This document shows positions 7,803 to 15,639 of a DNA stretch of 24,007 nucleotides, one piece after another (positions within the stretch are counted from its first letter, which is position 1; each line of letters starts with the position of its first letter). This DNA is from Scatonaster sp045598705 (GTDB taxonomy: Bacteria > Bacillota > Clostridia > Saccharofermentanales > Saccharofermentanaceae). The position numbers and the translations under genes are program-made. Where the stretch lies: assembly GCA_045598705.1 (NCBI GenBank), contig JAZLMM010000038.1:1-24007 (forward strand), given 5' to 3'. The notes under the pieces are model-generated. The model had not been told where the DNA came from and searched no databases. It worked only from the letters and a program-made list of their open reading frames with translations.

Positions 7803-9358
7803 GCCTGATTCTTGTTTCCCTTCTCTTCGGGCTTCTTCGCCGAATCTTCATCATTGAGATTCTGTGGAATAGGTAATGTATAGATGAACTTTGCGCCGCC
7901 GAGATCGCCGCTCTTCTCCGCCCAGATCTTCTCACCATGGGCAGCAATGATTTCACGGCAGATATAAAGACCCAGACCGAATCCACTTTCCGTTCTGGAA
8001 GGATCTACTTTATAGAAACTCTCAAATACACGATCCAACTTATCTTCCGGAATACCGCTTCCGGAATCTTCAACCGATACATAGACTTTCTTCTCTTTTA
8101 CAGAGTAGAAAGTAGTAATCTGGATCAACCCATCGATCGGCGTGAACTTAATAGCATTCGTCAATAAGTTATAGAAAACACGATACAGAAGCTGTGACTC
8201 ACCATAGACCAACATCTCTTCCTTCGTGTTCTTACCCAGTTCCACGGAGATACTGATATCCTTATCCGAGATCAACTGCTCCACGTTCTTACATGTATCG
8301 TGGATCATATCGTTGATATTGAATGCTTCCATCTTATTGGGATCGATCTGACTCAAGGAAGAAGCTTCCGTCATAGATGTAATCAATTGCTGAATACGTG
8401 CGACCTGTGTCTGGATAATATCCATGTACTTTGGATAACTCTCCGGTGGAATTGTCCCATCTGATATTGCAGTGAGGAATCCTTTGATGGAAGTCAATGG
8501 CGTACGAAGATCATGAGCGATGCTGGAAATAAAGACTTTACGATCTGCTTCTTGACGTTCCAAACGTTCAATCATGTTATTTACGGTCAATACCATATTC
8601 GTAATCTCATCTGTCAACATATACTTCAATGCTGACTCACGACGCAATTCCGGAATATCGATTCGTGCAGACAAATCACCCTTTGTAACAGAGATTGCAG
8701 CTTCCGACAGTGCACGAATCGGACGAATCAGTGATCTTGCCATCAGCACGAAGAACAGAAGTGCCATGGAGAAGGAGATAAGAATCGGAAGAATCAAGCC
8801 ATTCGACAGTCTCCAGAAACTTTCCTGTTCCACGTTGATGGAATTCAACAAAATGATGTAGGTATCTTTCTCAGAACTCTCAATCGCCACTTGCATCGAT
8901 ACGGTCTGAGAATTTGCAAATAAGCCATTGGTGACATCTTTCGTCGTGACCTGACCTTTACTATTGATCAACTCTTCGAGATATTCACGATCGAGATATA
9001 CATAGTTCTCCACCTGATGAAGATTGTCTCGGATAAATTCTGGAACGGATGTATTAAAGAGAATGCGTCCATCTCTAGCAATAAACCACACAGCACATCC
9101 TTCCGTACGTGCAAAAGAATTCAGGAAGGCCTGAGTGGCAGTATCCGAAACAGACGGATCCATCACGAGGGTATCGTAAGCAATAACCAAAGAATCCGCC
9201 TGACGGCTCATCTTCTCCTTGTTATCAGAAATCAATGAGCGACTGGTCTGACGATAGAAAATCATTATTAGCACAGAAAAAACCAGAATCGTAGCTACCG
9301 CGAGCGAGATAGTCGCGCGGAACAGCACGGATTGGGATTTCTGTGTTCGATCTTTCAT
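7799..9358 (-). CDS. PhoR/ResE-type sensor histidine kinase
   Basis: The 519-residue membrane kinase has a TM helix at about 11-33, an extracytoplasmic sensor region of about 150 residues, a second TM helix at 186-207, and a HAMP linker at 208-265. The dimerisation domain carries SSIAHDLRTPLTSIKG with phospho-acceptor His282. The ATPase domain shows the N box LLTNAIKF, the G1 box DSGSGIP, the F box FESFYKVD and the G2 box GFGLGLYI. The sensor includes CAVWFIARDGRILFNTS, which looks PAS/Cache-like. The signal is unknown. It follows its response regulator by 21 bp with AAAGGTG before the ATG, and its stop overlaps nth. The organisation is that of PhoPR/ResDE-like pairs, but the sequence does not say which stimulus is sensed. 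Confidence 0.95.
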   Translation of the reverse strand: MKDRTQKSQSVLFRATISLAVATILVFSVLIMIFYRQTSRSLISDNKEKMSRQADSLVIAYDTLVMDPSVSDTATQAFLNSFARTEGCAVWFIARDGRILFNTSVPEFIRDNLHQVENYVYLDREYLEELINSKGQVTTKDVTNGLFANSQTVSMQVAIESSEKDTYIILLNSINVEQESFWRLSNGLILPILISFSMALLFFVLMARSLIRPIRALSEAAISVTKGDLSARIDIPELRRESALKYMLTDEITNMVLTVNNMIERLERQEADRKVFISSIAHDLRTPLTSIKGFLTAISDGTIPPESYPKYMDIIQTQVARIQQLITSMTEASSLSQIDPNKMEAFNINDMIHDTCKNVEQLISDKDISISVELGKNTKEEMLVYGESQLLYRVFYNLLTNAIKFTPIDGLIQITTFYSVKEKKVYVSVEDSGSGIPEDKLDRVFESFYKVDPSRTESGFGLGLYICREIIAAHGEKIWAEKSGDLGGAKFIYTLPIPQNLNDEDSAKKPEEKGNKNQA

Positions 9359-9379
9359 GTTGCACCTTTACTTCGATGA

Positions 9380-10099
9380 TTATTTGTCCGTTGTTTCAAA
9401 CTTGTATCCTACGCCCCAGACAGTCTTAATCTGCCAGTTCGTCTGCATACCTGGTTTCTCTAATTTCTCACGGATACGCTTCACGTGTACATCAACTGTG
9501 CGGGACTCTCCGTAGAAATCGTAGCCCCAGACATTCTCGAGAAGTTGCTCACGTGTGAACACACGATTCGGGTGAGATGCCAAGAAGAATAGAAGCTCAA
9601 GTTCCTTCGGCGGAATATCGATCTCTTTGCCATCTACGGTTACAACATAGCGGGCCGTATCTACTGTAAAACCTTCGTACGAGATTACTTCCGAATTTTC
9701 TTTCTCTTCTTTTGTCTCTTGGGCTGTAGTCTCAGCTTTCTTGGTACGACGAAGCACTGCCTTAACACGAGCAAGTAATTCCTTCGGCTCGAATGGCTTC
9801 TGCAGATAGTCATCTGCGCCGAGTTCAAGTCCAACGACCTTGTCTAAGGTATCAGAACGTGCGGTCAGCATGATAATCGGAACATCCGAATTCTTACGAA
9901 TCTCACGGCAGATATCATATCCGTCTTTACCGGGAAGCATAAGGTCAAGCACCACCAGATCAGGTTGCGATGTCTGGAATGTCTCAACTGCTTTATCACC
10001 GGACAGACAACTGACCACAGCAAAACCATCTTTATCGAAATAAAGACGCAGTACCTCAACTATATTCGGATCATCATCTACTACAAGTACTTTCTTCAT
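9380..10099 (-). CDS. OmpR/PhoB-family response regulator
   Basis: The 239-residue regulator has an N-terminal receiver domain with acidic pocket DDD (8-10), phospho-acceptor Asp52 (VVLDLMLPGKDG), switch Thr79 and Lys101 in QKPFEPKELLARV. A charged linker of about 20 residues (K/E/T rich) leads to a C-terminal winged helix with the PPKELELLFFLASHP and SRTVDVHVKRIREKLE motifs of OmpR/PhoB transcription factors. It is phosphorylated by the adjacent kinase and should bind direct repeats of about 11-bp period. Such a repeat (TTACAG twice) lies upstream of the ftsZ promoter at 12183-12199, the promoter most likely to transcribe this gene. That link is inference. Confidence 0.96.
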   Translation of the reverse strand: MKKVLVVDDDPNIVEVLRLYFDKDGFAVVSCLSGDKAVETFQTSQPDLVVLDLMLPGKDGYDICREIRKNSDVPIIMLTARSDTLDKVVGLELGADDYLQKPFEPKELLARVKAVLRRTKKAETTAQETKEEKENSEVISYEGFTVDTARYVVTVDGKEIDIPPKELELLFFLASHPNRVFTREQLLENVWGYDFYGESRTVDVHVKRIREKLEKPGMQTNWQIKTVWGVGYKFETTDK

Positions 10100-10124
10100 C
10101 GCTCTACCCTTCTTCCCTGTTCAA

Positions 10125-10577
10125 TTATTTCTTCAACATATCCTGCAACTCTTCCATGAAAGAGTTCACATCCTTAAATTGACGGTATACCGATGCGAAT
10201 CGCACATACGCAACCTCATCGATATTCTTCAACTGCTGCATGACCAGCTCGCCAATCTCATTGGTGCTGATCTCACGCTTAATGGTATTCTGAATCTGAT
10301 TCTCGATGTACTCTACCATCGATGTCATCTGATCACTGGACACCGGTCGCTTCTCACATGCTTTAAGAATACCATTCATTAGCTTATCTTGACTATAGGC
10401 TTCCCGCGTTCCGTCTTTCTTGATAACAAGAAGAGGTAACAGTTCAACCTTCTCATAAGTCGTAAAACGACCGGAGCAAGATAAACATTCACGCCTGCGG
10501 CGGATGGATGAACCATCCTCCGCAGGCCGCGAATCAATTACTTTATCTTCTAGATGTCCGCAAAATGGGCACTTCAT
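10125..10577 (-). CDS. nrdR: Ribonucleotide reductase regulator NrdR
   Basis: The 150-residue repressor has the complete N-terminal zinc ribbon (MKCPFCG with Cys3 and Cys6, then CLSCSGRF with Cys31 and Cys34), the RRRREC DNA-contact stretch and an ATP-cone domain from about 49 to 139 that senses ATP/dATP. NrdR represses ribonucleotide reductase genes through 16-bp palindromic NrdR boxes. No reductase gene is in the window. The gene starts 6 bp after the ftsZ stop, so ftsZ and nrdR are almost surely co-transcribed. The promoter ahead of ftsZ carries a near-consensus NrdR box (12131-12146), which would make the ftsZ-nrdR unit self-regulated. Confidence 0.97.
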   Translation of the reverse strand: MKCPFCGHLEDKVIDSRPAEDGSSIRRRRECLSCSGRFTTYEKVELLPLLVIKKDGTREAYSQDKLMNGILKACEKRPVSSDQMTSMVEYIENQIQNTIKREISTNEIGELVMQQLKNIDEVAYVRFASVYRQFKDVNSFMEELQDMLKK

Positions 10578-10583
10578 AATTTA

Positions 10584-12053
10584 TCACTCATCCAAATTAT
10601 CGTTGTCGCTCAGGAACCAAGGCAGAATCTTCTTCTTCTCAGTCTTAGCCGGTGCCGGAGCTTCTACTGTCTTTGGAATAACCGGAGCAGCCTGCGGCTT
10701 CGGAGCTGGATTCGGAACAACGTTCGGCTGAGGTCTTCCACCCTGCTGAACCGGAGCAGAAGGTGCCTGAGCAGGTGCCACAGCCGGTGCTGGGTTCATG
10801 TAAGACTGTGGTTGAGGTGCCGGCGCAACCGGTGCACTCTTTGGAGTATATACGCGAGTAGAATCATCATTCTTTGCGCCTGCCGGTTCTGGATCACCAA
10901 AGAGGAATTCTGGAACTTCCTGTCTACCAGAAGTAGGTTGTACCGGAGCCGGTGCCGGCTTGTCGTAAGAAGAAACCGGAGCAATCGGGCGTGTTGCAGA
11001 AGCTGTCGGCGCGTTCTGAGAGATGAGCGTCGGATTCTGTTTGGAGATGATTGATGTTGCTGGACGGAATGCAGCAGAAGCATTCTCTGTATTCTCAAAT
11101 CCGGATGCGATAACGGTAATCATGATCTCATCTTCGAGTGTTGGGTCTGTCACTGCACCAACGATGATATCTGCATCACCAGCAACTGCATCACGCACAA
11201 CCGATGCTGCTACATCGATCTCGTGGAGCTTCATGTTGCGGGAACCAGTGAAGTTGATGATAACACCACGTGCACCCTCGATTGTTGTATCAAGGAGCGG
11301 GCTATTGATTGCCTGCTTCACAGCGGCAGCAGCTCTGCCCTCACCCGAAGCACGACCGATACCCATATGGCAGATACCAGCATTCGTCATGACGCGGCGA
11401 ACGTCTGCAAGGTCGAGGTTGATGAGACCTGGAATTGCAACGAGGTCAGAAATACCGGCTACACCGAATTTCAGTACCTGGTCAGCCATATTGAATGCAT
11501 CATCAATGGATGTATCTTCATCTGTAATATCGAGAAGTTTATCGTTCGCGACAACGATCAAAGAGTCAACATATTTCTCAATCTCGCGAATACCACGTTC
11601 AGCATTCATTGCACGACGCGGTCCCTCGAAACGGAACGGACGGGTAACAACTGCTACAGTCAGGATTCCCAGTTCGCGAGCAATCTGTGCAACGACCGGT
11701 GCAGCACCTGTACCTGTACCACCGCCCATACCGGCAGTAATAAACAACATATCTGTTCCACGGATGGCCTGAGCAATCTCATCCTTGCTCTCTTCGGCAG
11801 CTTTCTCACCAACCGTCGGATCAGCACCACAACCCAGACCACGTGTAATCTTCTCACCGATCTGGATGGTCACCTGTGCCTTGGAACGAGCCAGTGCCTG
11901 ATGGTCAGTATTGATAGAGATGAAATCGATGCCCTGAACAGAGCTCTCGATCATACGATCTACCGCATTGCATCCGCCACCGCCGACACCGATTACTCGA
12001 ATCGCTGCGAATGGTTCGTCGTCCATTGAATATCCTAGTTTGAAATCTGACAT
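10584..12053 (-). CDS. ftsZ: Cell division GTPase FtsZ
   Basis: The 489-residue tubulin homologue forms the cytokinetic ring. The GTP-binding GGGTGTGAAP motif is at 110-119, IGVGGGGCNAV at 21-31 and the T7 loop NLDLADV at 212-218. The GTPase core ends near residue 330. The linker (about 330-472) is long and rich in Pro, Ala, Gln and Val. The C-terminal peptide reads KKKILPWFLSDNDNLDE. The usual consensus is closer to IPxFLRR, so here the hydrophobic core is kept but the basic end is replaced by acidic residues. A TTG at 12059 is in frame, but GGAGG sits 10 bases before the ATG at 12053 and only 4 before the TTG. The gene has its own promoter in the upstream 200-bp gap. No ftsA is adjacent. 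Confidence 0.98.
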   Translation of the reverse strand: MSDFKLGYSMDDEPFAAIRVIGVGGGGCNAVDRMIESSVQGIDFISINTDHQALARSKAQVTIQIGEKITRGLGCGADPTVGEKAAEESKDEIAQAIRGTDMLFITAGMGGGTGTGAAPVVAQIARELGILTVAVVTRPFRFEGPRRAMNAERGIREIEKYVDSLIVVANDKLLDITDEDTSIDDAFNMADQVLKFGVAGISDLVAIPGLINLDLADVRRVMTNAGICHMGIGRASGEGRAAAAVKQAINSPLLDTTIEGARGVIINFTGSRNMKLHEIDVAASVVRDAVAGDADIIVGAVTDPTLEDEIMITVIASGFENTENASAAFRPATSIISKQNPTLISQNAPTASATRPIAPVSSYDKPAPAPVQPTSGRQEVPEFLFGDPEPAGAKNDDSTRVYTPKSAPVAPAPQPQSYMNPAPAVAPAQAPSAPVQQGGRPQPNVVPNPAPKPQAAPVIPKTVEAPAPAKTEKKKILPWFLSDNDNLDE

Positions 12054-12125
12054 AACCAACTGTCCTCCGTGTTATCCTCAGTTTAAATACATATTAATAC
12101 CAAGCTTTACTAAGCTACCGAAATC

Positions 12126-12154
12126 ATTCTACACTAAATGTAGTGGTCAAGCAA
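12126..12154 (-). promoter_or_regulatory. Putative sigma-A promoter of ftsZ-nrdR
   Basis: On the minus strand TTGCTT (12154-12149) and TAGAAT (12131-12126) are separated by 17 bases. The predicted start is near 12119, leaving a leader of about 65 bases to the ftsZ ATG. It lies in the only gap longer than 100 bp inside the gene run, 12054-12255. Confidence 0.55.
12131..12146. promoter_or_regulatory. Candidate NrdR box in ftsZ promoter
   Basis: ACACTAAATGTAGTGG matches the published NrdR box acaCwAtATaTwGtgt at 13 of 16 positions, including all six strongly conserved ones. It contains the inverted repeat CACTA/TAGTG and fills the promoter spacer, touching the first base of the -10. Usually NrdR boxes come in pairs about 31 bp apart; I could not find a second good box at that spacing. 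Confidence 0.5.
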
Positions 12155-12182
12155 TAGAACGAAAAACAGTGGAAAATATGGA

Positions 12183-12199
12183 TTACAGTCGTGTTACAG
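12183..12199 (+). promoter_or_regulatory. 11-bp-period direct repeat upstream of ftsZ promoter
   Basis: TTACAG occurs at 12183-12188 and again at 12194-12199, exactly one 11-bp step apart, about 29 bp upstream of the putative -35. OmpR/PhoB-family regulators typically bind such tandem half-sites, and one is encoded further down this operon. With only two 6-base units, chance is possible. Confidence 0.3.
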
Positions 12200-12255
12200 C
12201 AGTTTTGCTCGCATGTTATTCACATGTTTCTTCCCCTAAATGTTGTGAGGCGAAC

Positions 12256-13248
12256 TCAACGGAGGATATATTCCCTTCCGGTCATGTCGAACAGCGTACC
12301 TTCTTTGTCGTCGAAATAGCCTGTAAATACTGCATATTGAAGCCAATTCATATCATCTGAGATTGTCGTAAGCGAACCGATTTTGACGGTAAGAATCTTG
12401 TTCGCGTTGGGCAGACACAGGTCAACGAATGTTGTCATATTGTCGCAATAGCGCACTGAAATGACAAGTGAGAGGAAATCGAATTCTTCCGTTGAAATAC
12501 CATCCGTAGAATCCGCACCAAGAATTGCACCCAAAACAGTGATGCATATATCGTATCCATCCGTAGCACTCATTTGCAGTTTTTTTCCAACCTGAGCCGA
12601 CAAAATAGGCAATCCGCGGATTTCAGGTATACCCGAAGGCACATCTCCGGATACGATATCCAGTACCACAGAATCATCGGAAATGATCGCATATCCATCA
12701 GGAATTGCAACGTAAGCTACTTTTCGTCTTTCTGTAATATCGATGTAAATTTCTCCGGGATACTTGGGGTATACTTTGGCATCCGCGATATATGGATCTA
12801 ATTCAAGGATACGCTGACGCGCTTTACCGTCCTGGAATTGGAATCTCTCTTTCCAAGAACCCGTCACATGTGACAGTAGGTGATCATTCTTCTCCACTTG
12901 TGCAGCCGCCAGAATGGCTTCCGTTGAGACTTTCTGATTGCCACTGACATGGATCTCATTGACACGGAAATTCTTGTTGAAAACAAAGAACAGGATCAAA
13001 ATCACGGCGACCATACCAAGGATCATCGTGATATACGTCTTGACCGAAAGTTTCGAAAGCGTCGCGAGCACAGCATTGGATCTGCTCGAAGATCTTGAGG
13101 TTGATGCTTTCTGCTCGCTCTTCTCCGTCTCTTCCAAGTCTGTCACTTCCGGATGCGCAAGACTCTCTGGCTTCCCCTGATGACTCAGTTTCTCCGCCTC
13201 GAGGCCTTCAGATTCAGTATTCAATTGTGAATGCTGATCATTCTCCAA
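12256..13248 (-). CDS. ftsQ: Cell division protein FtsQ/DivIB
   Basis: The 330-residue bitopic membrane protein has a long hydrophilic N-terminus (1-70, rich in Ser, Glu and Lys), one TM helix at 72-91, then a POTRA domain opening with FRVNEIHVSGNQKVSTEAIL and containing YPKYPGEIYIDITERRKVAYV. A beta domain follows. It scaffolds FtsL and the septal PBP in the divisome. The start is a TTG at 13248 that overlaps murG by 11 bp; AGAGG lies 8 bases before it and no ATG lies near, so the TTG looks right. It is the last gene of the dcw operon here, followed by a gap with no clear terminator and then the ftsZ promoter. Confidence 0.93.
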   Translation of the reverse strand: MENDQHSQLNTESEGLEAEKLSHQGKPESLAHPEVTDLEETEKSEQKASTSRSSSRSNAVLATLSKLSVKTYITMILGMVAVILILFFVFNKNFRVNEIHVSGNQKVSTEAILAAAQVEKNDHLLSHVTGSWKERFQFQDGKARQRILELDPYIADAKVYPKYPGEIYIDITERRKVAYVAIPDGYAIISDDSVVLDIVSGDVPSGIPEIRGLPILSAQVGKKLQMSATDGYDICITVLGAILGADSTDGISTEEFDFLSLVISVRYCDNMTTFVDLCLPNANKILTVKIGSLTTISDDMNWLQYAVFTGYFDDKEGTLFDMTGREYILR

Positions 13249-14329
13249 GTTTACGTACCTCTTTCACAATTCTATCGGCAGCATCATAGATAGCAAGTTC
13301 TCTTGTTCTCTTTCGCATGTCGTCTAATTTCGCCCTGTCACCAATGAGTTCCAAGACAATACCCGGCAGTTTCTCGATCGCTTCCGCATCTGGAAGCAGC
13401 ACACCTGCATTGGCTTCAACAAATGACTTCGCATTATATGTCTGGTGATCTTGCGCGGCATAAGGATATGGAATCAGCACAGAAGGAGCGCCTACCGCTT
13501 GAACCTCTGCGCAGGTAATTGCGCCAGCACGTCCAATGAAGAGATCACATGCTGCAAGATATACTTCCGGGTTCTGGATGTATTCAAACACCTCGATGGA
13601 TTTCGGCCAATTCTTTGCCTCTTCCACGACTTCTTTGTAGCGTTGTTTACCAACACTCAAGATAATCTTCACCTTCGAATCCGTGCACTGTTTGGCCAAC
13701 TCTACGATCGCCTCATTGACCGTTCTTGCACCAAGGCTTCCACCCATGGCAAGGATTAGGAATTCATCCTCCTGAAGCCCCAGCTGAGCACGGCAAGATG
13801 CATGGTCAACATTGGCAAAAACACCTCGAATCGGATTGCCGGTATAGACGATCTTAGCCTTCTTATTGAAGTAATGCTCGATGCCAGGGAAACTGGTGCA
13901 GACCGTCTTCGCATAACGAGACATCAGTCGATTGGAACGTCCCGGGAAAGCATTCTGTTCGTGAAGAAGGATCGGCACTTTCTCTTTGTGGGCAGCCGCG
14001 ATCAAAGGACTGCATACAAAACCGCCCGTTCCGATCACCACATCTGGTTTTCTCTCACGAATCAATTTGCGACACATCTTCTTTCCGGCTCTGAAGTCCT
14101 TGATTGCCTTGAATGTCTTCTTTGATGGTTTCATCGGAAGCTGGGATGCACGAATTACTTCGAAATCATATCCCTGCGCCGGAATAATCTGGGACTCAAG
14201 TCCTTTTTCCGTACCACAGAAAAGAATTTCCGTGTTCGAATCCTGTTTCTTTAATTCATCTGCAATCGCTGTCGCAGGGTGGATATGTCCACTTGTTCCG
14301 CCGCCTGCAAGAAAAACCTTCATACTCAT
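13238..14329 (-). CDS. murG: MurG, lipid II-forming GlcNAc transferase
   Basis: The 363-residue GT-B enzyme transfers GlcNAc from UDP-GlcNAc to lipid I on the inner membrane face. It shows the glycine loops FLAGGGTSGHIHPATAIA (residues 6-23) and GGSLGARTVN, plus the UDP-GlcNAc-binding GRAGAITCAEVQAVGAPSVLIP and YAAQDHQTYNA. Length is normal. Two close ATGs (14329 and 14323) are possible. It starts 2 bp after ftsW and overlaps ftsQ. In most Bacillota clusters mraY and murD lie just before ftsW; they are missing, so lipid I must be made by an MraY encoded elsewhere. Confidence 0.97.
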   Translation of the reverse strand: MSMKVFLAGGGTSGHIHPATAIADELKKQDSNTEILFCGTEKGLESQIIPAQGYDFEVIRASQLPMKPSKKTFKAIKDFRAGKKMCRKLIRERKPDVVIGTGGFVCSPLIAAAHKEKVPILLHEQNAFPGRSNRLMSRYAKTVCTSFPGIEHYFNKKAKIVYTGNPIRGVFANVDHASCRAQLGLQEDEFLILAMGGSLGARTVNEAIVELAKQCTDSKVKIILSVGKQRYKEVVEEAKNWPKSIEVFEYIQNPEVYLAACDLFIGRAGAITCAEVQAVGAPSVLIPYPYAAQDHQTYNAKSFVEANAGVLLPDAEAIEKLPGIVLELIGDRAKLDDMRKRTRELAIYDAADRIVKEVRKLGE

Positions 14330-14331
14330 TG

Positions 14332-15639
14332 TTACACCGCCAATTTTACTATTTTTCTCTTTCGTCCTGTTCTAGATACGGACAGGATCATACCCACCGC
14401 AATCATGAAGAAGAAGTTCGCCGTACCACCGTAACTAAAGAACGGCAGGGTAATTCCTGTAGGTGGAATTGCACCAATGGCTACACCGATATTCAGAAAT
14501 GCCTGTATCGTCAGAAGACTCGTATAGCCTGCCGTCAGTACACGGGAATATAGACTATCCGCTTGCCAAGAGATCAGGAATCCACAAATGGCAAATGCCC
14601 AGAAGAGCAACATGACAGACAGCCCGCCCAAGAAACCAAGTTCCTCGCAAATGATCGAATACACATAGTCATTATGTGCTTCAGGAAGATACATATACTT
14701 CTGTCGGCTGTTGCCGAATCCGACTCCGGTCAGTCCGCCGGAACCAATCGCAATGACGGACTGTTCACTCTGGTAGGTCTCGTCTTCATCAGCCTTCTTC
14801 TCTTCTTCCTCATCAGATTTCATGGTAGCAAAAATATTCAGACGCGTCACTACGTGGGTGAAGTTCTTCTGCAGACTCTTCTTCTTCTCTGCCGGCATAG
14901 CTAGGAAAAGAATACTGCCTGCAACAATACAGATGGCAAGCAGAAGTCCGCCGCCACGCAACCACGACTTAAGCGGAATACCACAGCACAGGAAACAGAT
15001 ACCGGAAATCGCAGTCAAAATCAAGAAGCAGGACATATGTGGCTGAAGCACGACAATCAGCAAGCAGAACAGCACCATGATGCCTGGAAGTGTGATATCT
15101 AGGATAGCGTCTTTGAGGCCTTGATATTTCGGATCTTTTGCACGGAGTCTGCCTTTCTTTCGCATACGCTGGATGAAAGAGCGATACCCAGCAATGAAGA
15201 ACACGATCGCCACCTTGACGAACTCGGATGGTTGGAAAGATACACCACCAATCAAGATCCATCGACGAGAACCGTTGATGACAGAACCTTTGACCATGGT
15301 CAAGACTGCCATACCGACTGCAAGCACATACATCGCAACGAAGAAGGGCCATTTGTCGAACCACTTGATTGGCAGGAATGTGATGACAACTGCCGCCACG
15401 AATCCCAGGATCAAGAAGCGTCCCTGTTGAATGACATAGTACATGGAATTGCCTTGAGATGTATACGCCTTAGGCATACTTGCCGAGAAGAGCATAACAA
15501 GGCCAAAGGCCATCATGAGTGTCACGATGACGATAATACCGATGTTGACATGTCTCGGCGCATAAACATCGAGTGTCTTCTTCCCATCGTTCTCATAAGC
15601 GATATTCTCGGACACAAGGTCCTTCATCTTCCGCTTCAC
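14332..15639 (-). CDS. ftsW: FtsW/SpoVE-type SEDS peptidoglycan polymerase
   Basis: The 435-residue polytopic protein has about ten TM helices and polymerises lipid II for the septum with a cognate class B PBP. Recognisable blocks: NGSRRWI...SFQPSEFVK (122-142), IAIGSGGLTGVGFGNS, YLPEAHNDYVYSIICEELG and LPFFSYGG. The large extracytoplasmic loop is unusual. Where FtsW and RodA normally read DPxGxGYQ before the QS-AIGSGG block, this protein has a stretch of E, D and K (about 275-288) followed by TYQSEQS. Aspartates are present but not in the usual context. GTG start overlaps the murF stop (GTGA), and AGAGG lies about 10 bases upstream; an ATG lies four codons later. It sits directly after murF. 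Confidence 0.94.
   Translation of the reverse strand: MKRKMKDLVSENIAYENDGKKTLDVYAPRHVNIGIIVIVTLMMAFGLVMLFSASMPKAYTSQGNSMYYVIQQGRFLILGFVAAVVITFLPIKWFDKWPFFVAMYVLAVGMAVLTMVKGSVINGSRRWILIGGVSFQPSEFVKVAIVFFIAGYRSFIQRMRKKGRLRAKDPKYQGLKDAILDITLPGIMVLFCLLIVVLQPHMSCFLILTAISGICFLCCGIPLKSWLRGGGLLLAICIVAGSILFLAMPAEKKKSLQKNFTHVVTRLNIFATMKSDEEEEKKADEDETYQSEQSVIAIGSGGLTGVGFGNSRQKYMYLPEAHNDYVYSIICEELGFLGGLSVMLLFWAFAICGFLISWQADSLYSRVLTAGYTSLLTIQAFLNIGVAIGAIPPTGITLPFFSYGGTANFFFMIAVGMILSVSRTGRKRKIVKLAV

Noticed and set aside
11223..12029. Plus-strand open frames of 250-280 codons opposite ftsZ and recG (11023-11772, 11223-12029, 5071-5913)
   Set aside because: They are antisense to well-supported conserved genes, have low-complexity or unfamiliar composition and show no domain; they follow from the codon use of the real genes.
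12205..12235. Short inverted repeat CATGT/ACATG between ftsQ and ftsZ as a terminator
   Set aside because: The stem is only 5 bp and no T-run follows, so it does not look like an intrinsic terminator.
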